Shown here: positions 10,781 through 23,400 of the stretch, in pieces
How the letters are laid out: every line of letters starts with the position of its first letter
Position numbering within the stretch: the stretch's first letter is position 1
NCBI GenBank assembly: GCA_018806985.1
Contig: JADANN010000345.1
Coordinates: forward strand, 868,001-932,000
Origin: Angiostrongylus vasorum
Lineage: Eukaryota; Nematoda; Chromadorea; Rhabditida; Metastrongylidae
Reading direction: 5' to 3'
Length of the DNA stretch: 64,000 nucleotides
Translations under genes and position numbers: made by a program
Notes under the pieces: generated by a model
What the model saw: only the letters and a program-made list of their open reading frames with translations
Database searches by the model: none
Told to the model about the DNA's origin: nothing

Positions 10781-11840
10781 CTCTCATGCGGGTGATCGTC
10801 CAGTGACTCGAGCGGGCGCCAGTAAACCTTTCATTTCTCCTTGTTGTGTGCGAGAGGAGCCCAGAGGGTTCTGCTCGCTCGTTATGGTACTTTCGATAAG
10901 GAGACTCTCACGTTCAGCGTTCAGTTCGAGAGATTTCTGGGATTGTGAGTTACCATGAATGGCCTTGATCGTTATCACCAGCTCAGGTGGCTGTTCACCT
11001 TTTTCGTCCATTCTAATCCACATCTCTTCATCCGTAATCGTCCGATTCCAGTCGTTAGTTGTTCGAATGAATCGATGTTCATGGTCAAACTTGTGTTGAT
11101 GAGTATTGACTGACGCCGCCGACTCCTGTATTGTTGCATGTTCCGAGGAACAGTTTTTCTCCGATGTCATAGAGGGTGTTGAATGGGCGACGTCGTCTCG
11201 TCCGAGTCAGTCCGATGACGTCGTAACTTAGTTTTCTAGCCTGCACCATCAGGTACCCAATGGGGGGGGTTCGAAGGGTTCGGATGCAAGTCAGTTTGAA
11301 TTGTAGGCACATATTACAACGGTATTCCTTCCAGGTTTAGGGAGCAAGGAGCGGCCTTGTGATTTTAACGCCCTTTCCATATTTGTCGTACCAAACGCTG
11401 CCGTATCGTGGGCTCATTCGGGGTAAAGGTAATAAAAGCCACTCATTTTACTGTGCTTAGCACTTGGTACCCACGTTATGACATGCTGAGCTCTGAACGT
11501 GGGACTGGGTATACTCATGGATTGCTTTCGTCTCTCTCCCAGAGTAGATTTGTTGGAAGAGACTCCTACCCGCCTTCCACATACTTCTCTCTCAGTTGAT
11601 TGCAGGCTTATGGCCGAACTGACTCGTAGTATACAATCCACATTAGCGAGAACTTACCCACGCACAGCATGGATGAAGATGTTTTCGTAAATACAGGAGA
11701 TATGTGTCAAATCGGTGCACCAGGAATAGAGGGCCCGTCCTGTGAATCCATCTGCTTCTCAGGAAGGCAAAGAATCTTCTTTCGGTCCGTGTTTAATTCC
11801 CTATCCACCACGTAGCCCCATTTTTAACCCACAACTGTTC
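10780..11840 (-). mobile_element. RTE retrotransposon, internally deleted (copy 2)
   Basis: On the minus strand the RTE 5' leader (11840-11330, similar to 44.4-43.9 kb) is followed by the endonuclease start (DVIGLTRTRRRRPFNTLYD, FLGTCNN, GVGGVS). A later endonuclease piece comes next (around VITIKAIHGNSQSQK), and then directly the extreme 3' end (QNPLG..GEMKGLLAPARVTGRS). The whole reverse transcriptase is missing, so this is a non-autonomous deletion derivative. Confidence 0.82.
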
Positions 11841-12339
11841 CGTCTGTGAGCGAGGACCGCAGAAAATTCAATATTCTGTAAATAAATGTATTAACACTAT
11901 AACTATATAAGTTGTATGGCGCATTTGCCTGTGGCGTTTATAATCTTAGAAGTTATTGTATGACTTGGCCATCACTATTCTACCTTTGCACCCATCCCCC
12001 TATTGAAGTAGCCTATAGTATTTTATTTGCTTGAGGAACACGAAGCATGTCACACATTTGGCATGGAGCTTTTCACTTTCAGTTTTTTGCGAGAAGAATT
12101 CTACGGTCTGCATATGCATAGGTTTAATCCGAACTGACCTTCCCAATGAAAACTCCGGACGTTCGCTTTGCCGGCCTTGCCGTGAAGAATTCCTGTTCTA
12201 CATCCCATTTTGGTATCCATGAAAATCCCATTCACAAAGAGAGAGAGATACGATCAACTAGTAAAAACCGTGGAATGTTTTTTTATAAAAACTTTACCCA
12301 CTGCTGAGGTTGAGTAGGTTCAGATAAGGTTCAAAAAAA

Positions 12340-12500
12340 ATATAAGGCTCTTGGCGTTGACAAATCCTTGTGCGATCCACTATCCATTGTACTTCATCGA
12401 TAGGCATCCTAAAGGTGAATGAATACATATTTCGCTGTAAAATGATTGGCAGAGGATACCTCTAACCCCTGTAGTAACACGCTGTCGGGTGAACAGGTAA
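12340..12500 (-). mobile_element. SINE family A, degraded 3' part
   Basis: GGCTCTTGGCGTTGACAAAT and CATCCTAAAGGTGAATGAAT match the 3' third of family A in minus orientation. The central core is barely recognisable. Confidence 0.6.
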
Positions 12501-15500
12501 GAGGGACAGCTGTGGTCGTTTGCTTTTTTTAACACAGGAGTCTCATAGCGCCGGTATATCTTCGATTGAACTGGTTTATTGCTGATCTGACAAGATTTTT
12601 TCTCCTTATAGTCTCGAAGTAACGGTGTTAGTGCTCCACTTTGTCACAATCACCTTTCAGTGCTGATGCTTGAGGACGGATCACCAGTAGGGACATTCGT
12701 ATGAGAACGGATGATCAGTTATCGCACTCTGTTCTCTTTGATAAAAAAAATATGAAGTTCCTCCTGTATATACTGCGATGAACCTCCTTTTTATACAAAT
12801 GGAAATTTTCTAATGTTTTGAAAAGAAGGAAGTACGTAAAACGTAAAATAATGATTAGAACCGCTTTGTGGAGTTGGGAATATCTATTAATCCGCAGTAG
12901 TCGATTGGACCAGATGCGGTTCTTTCTGATATGGAGACGTCTTAGAAGTAATAATCCCTAACATCGTAGGTACCGATGGGATGGCCCAAAAAAAACCTTT
13001 TCTTTAATAGATAAAATTCTCGCTGATTCGTGTGTAGGACCCTTCCTAACACCATCAGCCCAAAGATGCACGGTATCTCGAGCTTGATTGCTTCACCATA
13101 TAAAAAAGCTGTAAGTTTGCAGTTTTTGCTTTGTGCGCGATGTGGCCAACAGAGCATCATCTATTAGATCCGTCGAAAGTGGGGGCAACATAGTAACCAG
13201 CACTAACTACAACGGATTTACTCTTAAAATAGGTCAGAAAACTGTCGACAAGTCGACCAATAAACATTATCTAGTAGAAAATAATGGCTTCTATTGTAAC
13301 TTTATTCTTTATGTGCTCTGATGGTGCCGAGTGCCCCACATTCATATGCTATCCTAATCATTGGGCACGCCAGTAAATACGGCAACTATAACCATCAGAT
13401 ATACCACCGGGCATAATACCAGGCACGACGCATTGCTTAAGGGCAAGACCTTGCGACTTGTGGCGTTACCCCGCGACCCACGGCACTCGCTCGGATCTAG
13501 CCACGCCTCTTAGCACGGCCATTTGCCTTCTGATGACACGTGGGACATCGCTGTCGTTCTTCTTCAACACCTTTCTCCAGCTTAATCTCATTCTTTCGCA
13601 ACTGATTGCGATTGATCAGGTGGGAATATTGTTAAATAAAGACTCATGCTGTTCCTCACCAATCTCGGCTTGCTGTAGCCATGCATCTTTTGGCTAAGTA
13701 TCATGTAATCAACGTGTACCTATGTCTCATCGTACTGGAACACGAATTACTTAGTATTACACCTTCTTGAACCATGTTAAACCTTAATAACGCCGCTACA
13801 AGCCATAATGTTTGCTCATCATCCAATTGGCTTGACTATAATCTATTTTACAACTCGCATCTATTGGCTGTATATCCAATGCATCATTACTCGTGCTTGG
13901 CCACGGCAACTCTTCGTACAAATACAACTTATGTATTAACCTCTTGTTCTCATACTGTTAAATTGAATTATTGTATTCAATCATAAGTTAGTTACTGCAC
14001 ATCCTTGCAACGTCAGCTATATTAGATTACACTCTCTTAACTTTTATGAGGGCTTAGTCTTCTAAGCTCTCACTTCAGCACCATATAATCTTCACACATC
14101 TCTCGCTTCTCTTATAGCATGTTAATTTCCTCTCGTTTAACCTTTTTATATCAACCACCTTACTTGCAATTTATTGTACATACATTTCTAGTCTAATTGC
14201 GCTATCGTGTAAATACTGTTTATATAAACGGTTTAGTTGTCTAAGTTTGAGGTGTCCGGCATTGTGACTGCTAATCACTGAAAGCCCCGCGTCACACAGG
14301 CAAAGGCAAGCAGCTAATCCGACCGAGTCTTCTTAACTACTTGATATTCATATATCAGCGAGCCGTCCCAACAAAAGCCGTGCTGTATAGAAAGGTCCCA
14401 CTGGGAGAGGAAGCTCTATTTAAGCGGTCCTCTATCCTAGTGAATTCGACCCTCTGCGATTACGAAGACCCACATTGCGGGGATGAACGGCCGAGGGAAA
14501 TCGACTCGGATCATTATTTCCTTGAAGAAGGCGAAGGAACTGGAAATATTAATCGAATGAAACATTTTACCAATCTCATATTGGCCAGTAGTCCAAGAAA
14601 ATCGTGAAATTTGCGTTTGAAGAAAGATCGACCTGGAAATATCGGTCTAATGAATGTGGGTAGCAGCTTAATCCCATGTCACTGCTTATTCATTTTGTAT
14701 TTTCTTTGGAGTTAAACAGTGTTATTAGATGACTGCCATCTTCTCAACTAAACAAAGCTTCCCAAGATCGAATTTCTTTTAACCTCGGCATTGGATTATA
14801 AATCTATCGTACTCTTTCTTCCAGCAGTCCCGAGGTTGTTATTTAGCACAAAGTTTATTTTTTTTTTAAACAAAGCTTGAATTTCAGCGTTATCTCTCTT
14901 ATGATGGAATGTTAATAAACAGCTTCCTATTCAACAATCATGTAGTTGTTTTTCTCTTCCGTGCTGTCAAAGTGTACGCCAATAGAATATTTTTATTGGC
15001 AGCTTATAAATGGCAGGATTCTGATGTGAAAGGCAACTGTAGATATGCGAGATATGTTTGACGTCGCTTTCGAAAGTAGCTTGAGTAAATCCAGAGACAC
15101 AAGATGACGCAAAGCTTAAGAGGATCTGCACTACAGATTTCATTTCGGATCTCAGCAGAAAATACTTATTTGATAGTAGAAGCGATGTCGCCAGTAACGG
15201 AGATAAACGACACCACTTTTTGACACTACATTTCCATTAAATAGATATCACTTCAAAGTTAGCGATTTCAACTCCTTGCGCGTTGTAAAGTCTGGTGACC
15301 ACATTACCATTCGTACCCCACGTGCTGTCCCCATCGAACTCGAAACGATGATGGTGTCCGTGCCTCTCATGAACATAGCCACGAGCCGAAACCTGAACCG
15401 ACGAAATCTCCACTTACAGGCTGACCGAACATTTTAATTTTAAGAGGTTGAAATGTTTAAATGGTGGAGCTATCATAATTGCAAGACAATGGAGGTACCC

Positions 15501-15687
15501 ATTTATAAGTGTCACACAGTGAAAACTGAAGATCTGGTAGGCGAGTTAATAACCTGATTTCTTGTTAGTACTAGAAAAATAACTGAGATTCACCCCACTC
15601 AATTTTGCTCAAAGCACAACGTCTACGTAACACCGAGAAATTGGATCATCACATCAAGAGTCATGGAACTGAATCAAACATAAACGA
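12501..15687. other. Gene-poor AT-rich stretch; nothing assigned
   Basis: About 3.2 kb with no recognisable coding exon or transposon protein. On the minus strand, 13530-13620 is open in two frames; one reads ERQRCPTCHQKANGRAKRRG, with a C-x2-C-H arrangement, but stops soon after. At 14341-14607 an 88-codon plus-strand frame contains a block (GACTACGAAGACC..) also seen near 18.7 kb and 26.0 kb. That suggests repeat rather than gene. Confidence 0.4.
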
Positions 15688-15915
15688 CAAAGGATGAGGC
15701 TTTTGGCGTTAATCAGTCCCTGAAGGATGTGCCATTCATTCGGCTTCATGTTAGGGTGACTTGAATGCACATATGACATATTCAATGACTTGCAGTGGAC
15801 TACTGATGTATCAAGTTAGCACAGCTATCATCCCAGATGTGAGGCTGAAAGGTCGGATCGAACCAACGACAGTATATTGCAGGACATTTCTAGCCATTGC
15901 GCTGCACGCCACCCT
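15688..15915 (-). mobile_element. SINE family A copy
   Basis: Tail-side motif GGCTTTTGGCGTTAATCAGT at the left, head GCGTGCAGCGCAATGG (reverse complement) at the right. The central core is shortened (GGTCGGATCGAACC). Confidence 0.78.
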
Positions 15916-16102
15916 GAGTCAAAGATATTTTTATTAATTAGGAACTATGAACCCAGGCGATAGTTTCAATGTTTTATGACTAGTTGAGAGCCTCGCCGTT
16001 CCAATTACGCATTGGTATACTATAATGATGAAGAACTGGGAACTTTCTGACACGGGTTTCTTGGCACTTCACGGTTAGAAAAAAATTACGGAATTAACGC
16101 AA

Positions 16103-16309
16103 ATGTGGCTACTTTTGAGGTTCGCATGCTTCTTGATAAAAACGAGCTGTTCAGCCGTTCAAGTAGATAAAGTTTGGAAAGACAATGGATGTATAAAATA
16201 CCTGAACCGTTTGTCCTGGGGGCAAGACGAAAAGGGCAGGGAATGTGAAAGATCGTTCGTGCCCGCCAACTATCCTGCTGAGTCGATAGCCGCTCATGCG
16301 CTGCTGTAA
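16103..16309 (+). CDS. Small ORF with signal-peptide-like start, unknown
   Basis: 68 codons. The N-terminus MWLLLRFACFLIKTSCSAVQ looks like a secretion signal (hydrophobic stretch, then small residues), and the remainder contains WKDNGCIKYLNRLSWGQDEK with two cysteines. The product is not recognised and there is no splice or homology support. It may be a chance frame. The opposite strand is also open here. Confidence 0.18.
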   Translation: MWLLLRFACFLIKTSCSAVQVDKVWKDNGCIKYLNRLSWGQDEKGRECERSFVPANYPAESIAAHALL

Positions 16310-16422
16310 AACGATAGCTTCGCTTCATCATAAATATCAGAACCACAAATCCTGCTAGGTTTTCTGTTCCCTACTAGGTTCTGCGCAAATGTGGACTTTC
16401 ATGTTTAGGTCAACATCAGTTT

Positions 16423-17034
16423 ATGTACCTAACTGTAGAAAGTAATTCTGCGAAAACTAAGCAGCTTCCGTTTACTCATACTTTTGATATTCGAGCTTTT
16501 CTTTATCTATTTTTGATTAGAAAAATCTGTAAACAAAGGGCTTGTTGTGAGGCTACATGCCGTGTCATTACAACGTGGCCAAGAGATATAACGCAGATGA
16601 GGACGGACCATATGCTTGCCATTCTGAATTCAGGCAATGCACCTTTCTGCTTTGTTATGCCAGAATCACGTCCCCTTCTCACACGCAGAACCACGTCCAT
16701 GATGCGCAGATCTGTCTCCATGGATTGCAATCTGTACATCCAACCAAAAATTGGGATTGAAGTCACTAGGAGCGATACTGGAAACGGTCGCAGGTTTTTT
16801 TCTAACGTAGACCGCGTTTACTCCGCCAGAGCTCTGCAATCTAACTATGAGTATACTAACCCTCATAGAAGAACTAGCAAATCATTGAGACGTTACTGGA
16901 TAAGAGGTAAGAAAACGTCTCATTATTTTCTGTCTGCAAGAATGCCTTGCAAGGTAGGGAAATGTACGGAAAGCCCATATTCTCGGGTCAATACCAGGCT
17001 GACGAAATTTAGAAAGACGATGGTGAGTATATAA
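16423..17034 (+). CDS. 203-codon ORF, unknown
   Basis: Unusually long for this AT-rich window. The composition is rich in Arg, Ser and Thr with scattered cysteines. No domain was recognised. Several other frames overlap it on both strands (16503-16766 minus, 16557-16760 plus, 16666-16866 minus), which argues that low stop density rather than selection keeps it open. It could be remnant coding DNA of a transposon. Confidence 0.2.
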   Translation: MYLTVESNSAKTKQLPFTHTFDIRAFLYLFLIRKICKQRACCEATCRVITTWPRDITQMRTDHMLAILNSGNAPFCFVMPESRPLLTRRTTSMMRRSVSMDCNLYIQPKIGIEVTRSDTGNGRRFFSNVDRVYSARALQSNYEYTNPHRRTSKSLRRYWIRGKKTSHYFLSARMPCKVGKCTESPYSRVNTRLTKFRKTMVSI

Positions 17035-17528
17035 TGTGTAAGTATAGCTGTGCTTATACACAAGCCGCCAACATTTGGTAACTCTTCTGAGCAGCTAATG
17101 ATGCAAGCAAAGAAGATCGCACGTAATGTCGTCATCTGGCACGCATAGTGTCTTTGTTCACCCAAATGATGCTCTCCGTGTTGTACTAGATGGTAGACCC
17201 TCAAGAAATCGGCAACCGTCACAATGTTGCTCAATATTTTAGCCATCTGTTTCTACAGCCTCGTTGTGCGAGTCTTCCTCAACAGTAATGAGGAAAGATT
17301 TGACTGGAGGGAAGACAAGAATGTCACCAAGCAGGATTTTGTGAATCCTAGAGATGGAGGACATTAACACAAGACTAACTCTCATTTGAGTATCTCCGAA
17401 TCTCAAATATCCCAAAAGTACAAATGAGATGAGACACAGGTCTTAATACCAAATATCTGAGAAAGATCATCAAATGTTCTAAAACAGAAGTGGCAATAGA
17501 ACCATGAGCAATCATTGCACCTCTATAA

Positions 17529-17803
17529 AAAAAGATAAAGCTCTCGACGTTGATCAATCCCTGAAGGATGCGCCATGCATTCGACCTCATTAAGGATCGT
17601 TTGGAGATGATTGAATGCATATCTCACCTTTACAATGACTCGCGGTGGCTTACCGATGTATCGAGCCAGTGATGCTATCCTCCAAAAAAGTCTGGTCCAA
17701 TTTGCCGACCCCCGTGAATGGAAGGCTTGGTAGGCCGTGGGCGTGGGGATCGATTCGACGTGTGTGTTGCGGGGCGCCTCCGACTACTGCGCCACACGCG
17801 CCA
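17529..17803 (-). mobile_element. SINE family A copy
   Basis: Near-complete minus-strand copy: tail AAAAAGATAAAGCTCTCGAC on the left, the core ending GGTCCAATTTGCCGACC, and box A head (reverse complement GGCGCGTGTGGCGCAGTAGT) on the right. Confidence 0.9.
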
Positions 17804-18084
17804 AACATTTATGAAAATTATATTCCGTTCACAAGCGAAATTGCGCCTATGATTACTAATGGCGAGACTAAATGAGATATCCGATAAAAGGTTTCCGTGT
17901 CATCAAATTTATTAAGCACCACACGTCAGAACACTATGCGAAAACTTGAGTAAACCATCAATGTCCATCGCGGTAAGGAACCCAACATTTTGAACGATTC
18001 AGCCTCAGAGTTTGGTAACAAGAAACGAAATTCTCGAGGAAAATTGATAATTATTGACAATATAGTAATGATAATCCTTTGTTT

Positions 18085-18185
18085 CCTTGATGAACACACA
18101 TGAGATTTCAGTACATTAAAATAACCGACGTTTGGGCAGATTTCGCCTCCTTTACAGCCTTATAGGGTCAAAATGATTGAATCTA
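18085..18185 (-). mobile_element. Penelope-type terminal fragment with degenerate hammerhead-like motif
   Basis: CCTTGATGAACACACATGAG followed by CCGACGTTTGGGCAGATTTC matches the left-end consensus seen at 48.2 kb and 61.7 kb. On the minus strand it resembles the ribozyme core with substitutions. Confidence 0.55.
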
Positions 18186-18877
18186 GTCACTCAAACACTT
18201 CCGTAATCAAGATAACAAGGAACTATCAACCGCGCACTTATCACAGAGATTACATTCCTCCTCTCTAAAAAATACGCAAATACGCCCAAGACAAATGGTC
18301 ATTACGTAGGCTAGAGGTCAGTGTTTTCGAACTCGTTATAAAAACCGTGATTCCGCATAACACAAGTGGAAAGGGAATTTGTACTTACGACCTACGTGGA
18401 CGATTGATGACAAGGACAAAAAATGTTACTAAAAATGGAATGTAACCGAAATTTTGTTAGGCTTCAAATGCGAAGCATCTCACCGACAAGAGCTAGATAG
18501 CAGATAGCAAGCACAATAGCAAGCATACAATAGCATGGCCACTAATGTGATCGCCAACAGTTCGTCATAAGGACGATGGAATAAATGTTGTTCCGTTCTC
18601 ATGTCCCTCATGTGGGGTAAACTCACCAGGTAATTTCACGACATGTAAGAAGCACGAGGGAAAACTTTGTCAATGTTAGCGCGAATGCAATGGATTCGAC
18701 TCGGTACGACTACGAAGACTCGTATCGCAGAACACAACTACTGCGGACATACGGCTCGAAGGATCGTGGCGTTTAAAACCCTAAGGACGACAAAACGCTA
18801 GCCACAAGAGTTTGGTATAACCTTGTGTAACATCATGAATGCAGCAAGTGATTAGCAAGAAGTGCAAAGACATAAGG
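18186..18877. other. Unassigned intergenic DNA
   Basis: No gene recognised. A GATTCGACTCGGTACGACTA block at 18690-18740 recurs in related form near 14.45 kb and 26.03 kb, so part of this is probably old Penelope-type or other repeat sequence. The frame around 18595-18680 (CPSCG..FTTCKKHEGKLC) is cysteine-rich but very short. Confidence 0.35.
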
Positions 18878-19106
18878 ATAAAAAGGGTAAAGCTCCCGAC
18901 GTCGATCAATCCATGAGCGATACGCCATGTATTCGACTTCATTAAGCATCGTTAGAGGTGACTGAATCCATATCTGGCCTAAACAATGGTAACTTTGCCG
19001 ACCTCGGAGAGATGGAAGGCTTGTTGAGCCTGGGAAGCGGGACTCAACCAAGGACAATGTGTGTTTTGCAAAGGACCTCTAACCACTGCGCTACACGTGC
19101 TCCTCT
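18878..19106 (-). mobile_element. SINE family A copy with internal deletion
   Basis: Tail GGGTAAAGCTCCCGACGTCG on the left, head with ACCACTGCGCTACACGTGC on the right. About 45 bp between the 3' domain and the core are missing (AACAATGGTAACTTTGCCGA). Confidence 0.85.
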
Positions 19107-19610
19107 TGCAGAGACATCACAACGCTAAAGTAAAACAACAAAACTTTTCATATAAAAAAGGAGCGAGAAATGCTAAAATGCAATTCAGCAATCCATCCTA
19201 CACTGAGGAAGCGTTAAGTTGGCAGATAAGTGCAGTAAAATGATTTTGGAAGCAACTTTTTTCTAGTTACTTAGAGACAATTTTTCTAAACCTTACGCTT
19301 ATGTGACGTATTGCCCAAAAGCTGTTTTCTAACCATTCGCACTGTTTTTCCACTGCTACTGATTTCCTCGTATGGTGATTTCCAAAAACTTAGAATTCTG
19401 CGTTTGAATTCATTTTACTGCCGCATCAACTTTACGCATAATACTTCTCCAAACTCGCTAGGAATTGGTATCAACTCGTTTCGACCCATTTGTTCTGCGT
19501 TTGAGTGGAAATCCACTAACATTGGGGCTCAAAGCATTAACAGTGTTCTTTTTAGGAATAAATAGTCGAAAGTTTCTTTCCTGAATATGTTATGCTTAAT
19601 AAAGCTTTAA

Positions 19611-19888
19611 TAAAGGATAAAGCTCTCGGCGTTGATCAATCGATGAGGGATGCGCCTTGCATTCTATTTGATTAAGCATCGTTTGGAGGTGATTGAATGT
19701 ATATCTGGCCTTTACGATGACTCGCGGTGGCCTACCGATGTGTCGAACCAGTGCTGCTATCCTCCCAGACAAGTCTGGTACCAATTTGCCGACCCCTGAG
19801 AAATGGGCTTGGTGGGCCATGAGCGCTGGGATCGATTCCACCTGTGTGTTGCAAGGAGCCTCCGACCACTGCGCCACACACACCTCTG
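19611..19888 (-). mobile_element. SINE family A copy
   Basis: Complete-looking minus-strand copy, including CCCAGACAAGTCTGGTACCA (core), GGGATCGATTCCACC (box B) and GACCACTGCGCCACACACA (box A), with an AAAGGATAAAGC tail boundary. Confidence 0.92.
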
Positions 19889-20078
19889 TTATGCTTAATA
19901 TGTTTCTAAGTTAGATAAAAGAACACAGGTAGCCATAAACGCGGCTTAATATTAAGGATTTAAAAAAGCTATGTAGTTGCAGTTGTCCTCTATAAGAGGC
20001 TTATTGATGTAATAATACTTGTCGCAAAATAAACGTCGTTATATTCTTTTTAAATAAAAAACGACCAATATTTCTAAC

Positions 20079-20430
20079 TTATTCGCCAACCTCAGTGTTG
20101 CCTGCATTCTCAACAACTACATGCTTGCCCTCTTCGTCACAATCCTTAATGCGAATGTCGCCCTAAACAAAACGATAGTACGCTGGAAATGTCCCAGAGG
20201 CCACTTTCTTTAATATATCATCGTTCAGGAATGGATGATCTGTTACACTTTTGAAAATTTCAGCTTTCATAAAACAGAAGGCTTAGGAACAAACATAAAA
20301 AATGAAAAATAAAAAAGTTAATGAGGAAGGAACTAAATCAATCAGTCAAACGTCACAAACCACAAATGTTCGATGCTTTGTGATTTGTTCCACTGATTCC
20401 TTCGCTTTGACGATTTCTTTATGACCCCAT
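20079..20430 (-). CDS. IF gene 3' exons: short lamin-tail-like end
   Basis: Exon 20430-20361 (after ccttttttag) encodes [20 protein letters not shown] and TFV. Exon 20162-20079 encodes [20 protein letters not shown] then GNTEVGE and [22 protein letters not shown] resembles the first two strands of the lamin-tail fold (the usual form is about 100 residues), so the domain is cut short. A donor at GAG/gttggc (20091-20090) could instead splice to unseen exons further left. Confidence 0.65.
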
Positions 20431-23400
20431 CTAAAAAAGGCTTCATTACTTCAGCACTGAAGTATGAAACATGTTAGCACGGTAATTTTCGTTGTATGTG
20501 TTCATAAGCATGACGATAGTCAATGCCACGCATAGATATTGACATAATCCCGATAACAATCAATAATCATGTTTTGCATTAGACTAGCTCTTGTTATCGC
20601 AAACGTGAATAACTTCAAATGTTCAATTAATTAAATGAAACTGACAATGAAATTAGTAACGACATTATAAATCCATATGAGAAATGGAAGTTGATTTTTA
20701 AAATGTTACATGTAAGCGAATCCTCCAGACGGTTTACTGCCTCATCGTGGCTGGAAGGTTTTCCTGGGTATCAGGGTGCGATGTACATCGACGGGATTCA
20801 TCCCCCTGACAGGGTCTGCCAAGACCAGTACCAGGATCCACCACCGTCCTGGTATCTAGTCTCATGGTGGAAAATCTCGCTGTGATCCACGAGAGCTGCG
20901 ATTACGTGTAGTTGTGACGACCTGGGGCAGACTTTGACCAGACTGACCTCGGGATTCCAGGGAGCCTCAATGGCTAAAGCAACAAATCACCGAAAAAATG
21001 GAGATTATGCTGAGGGCCGCACAACCAGTGAGGATGGGCCATTCGAGTAATCAAGTATCCTAGTTCTTGTAAGCGGATCAATACGCTATGGGCAAATTCT
21101 GATAACATAGTACAACTTGTGATATCCGTCCGAACTCCATCAAGCTTAAATTCACTGTCATACTTAAGGTTAAAAGGACTACCTCTTTTCTTCACATTCG
21201 ATCATTTTTCTGTAGATTTCAAGCTCCAATAGAGTCACTTCCGCCATCGAACCTTGTTCAACCAGCTGAATAATAATAATTCGACGTGAGCCAAAAACAC
21301 TTATGTAGTAGAAGTAACCTTCATATATAATAGAAGTATCCATATAGGTAGCTCCCAAAAGAATGATAATTTTTGATACAGAACTATTTCGGGCATTGCA
21401 GACTTGGAAGACTTTTTGAAAAAACTTCACCCTATCGGATCAATCCCCTTTACATAACACCTTTGTAGAACGTTTTCAACAAATGTGATAACAAATAATA
21501 TTTCTTAACATCTTAGCGCAACCGTGGCAAAAGCAAACATCAAATTAACGGGCTATTCGAGGAACACATCCATTTTACTAAGCGAAATCCCACTTTCTAA
21601 ATAGTTTCGCTGCTCGAAGCACGAACCTTGCCGGAAGAACGCGAAAAAAAAACTTCTTTAGTGTTCTGAAGATCGGAAGTCGATCTAAGGAAGACGAAAA
21701 AAGACTTCTGCCCAAAGGACTGGAGATTTTAGTGACTTTTACCTAAATGGACTTCGCTATGAGTTGTGATATTTTTGCCTCTAGTTGAATTCAACGCGCA
21801 CTGTCACGAATCTTCTAAGCAAAACATCCATCAATGTCGGCCAGTCTGTACTAAAAATCTGGCCACTTTTTGGCTTCACATAATGGATAAAGGATAAAGA
21901 TCTAGGCGTTGATCAATCCCTCAGCGATGAGCCATGAATTCGACTTCATTAAGCATCGTTTGGAGGTGATTGAATGCACATCTGGCTTTTACAATGACTC
22001 GCGGTGGCCTACCGATGTATCGAGCCAGTGCTGCTATCCTCCCAGACAAGTCTGGTACCAATTTGCCGACCCCGTAGAGATGGAAGGCTTGGGGACCATG
22101 GGCGCTCGGATCGATTTCCACATGTACGTTACGTTGCAGGGCGCCTCCGACCACTGCTCCACACGCGCCTTTTAAATTCACTCATGCATTAGTGGCTTGT
22201 AACATTTAACTAGTCAGTGGTTAAGAATAAAGTCTTGTAGCGACCCGACGACTGGAAAAACACGGATTTCTGGTACAGACTGTAACTCGATAACAACTGA
22301 AGCTATTAATTTTGCTTAATTTCTATTCGCTCTTTCTGCTCTCTTTCTTCTTCCATCTTCTTCCTTCTGATTTCTGCCTTTCTATATCCATTCCCTTTCT
22401 CTTCCCTTCTGTCTCCGAACTCTCTCGTTGCCCACCTCTCTGTAGTGCTTCGGACAGTACTCTTACAAAACAGCTATAAGTCGCTATAATTGTCAAAAGT
22501 ACCATTTTACTATAAGCGACGGTCTACTTACTAGAATCTGTGAGCTATTTTATAACTCACCAAACGCTGATACATATTGAAAACCTCTCTGTATTCATCA
22601 TCACAGCGTCGTTTCTCGATTTCATAACGCTCTTCGTCGTCTCTTATCTACAATCAAATCATATATAACAGTAGGAAAATAAATAATGGTTTTTTTTGTC
22701 AACCTCGTGTTAGCTTACTAGGCCAAGAGGGTACTAAAATAATATTGACGAAAGAAAACTTCCTATCGTCCATAAGACTAATCCGCCCTTTAACCCTTGA
22801 GTTGTACCTGATGTTGTAGTTGTCTGTATTCATTCTCTAGCATTTGATTCTCTTCTTCTAGAGGAAGGAACCTTGATCGCAAATCACCCAGTAAGTGCTC
22901 CATTTTAGCGATTTGCTCCAATCGAAGCTTATTTTCATCAGCACTCATCGCTTCCACAATTTTACGGATCTCACCAGCCTTCTGATGATAGTAAGCAGTT
23001 ACTGTTTTGCGGACTAGATTATGAGATTGTTCGTATTCGTCCTTTAATGTCCCTGAATATCCGTGATTTTGGTTCCTATTAAAAACTAACGTTCATTGTT
23101 AAAATGATTTCAACGACGGAAGTGAAAATGTGTAGACGACGGCGAAGCACCAGAAACACTACTGATCAGGGTTGGAATTGAAAAAATAGACAGCACGGAA
23201 TAAGGGTCGGAAGGGATTTTTTTAAATGTACAAGTTGGACACTTTTACCCGAAAATGTTATTACTGTGAGTGAAGCGTTAAATTAAACGACTTCACACTT
23301 ATCTCATTTTCAACTAAACACTAACAGACATTCAACTGGCATTGACTGTTGCACTTCTACATCAAAATCCAAGCATACCTGTAATTCTAAGGACCGACTC

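Noticed and set aside
13530..13720. Minus-strand coding-like stretch with CPTCHQK
   Set aside because: Short, interrupted, open in two frames, no convincing splice pair and no family recognised.
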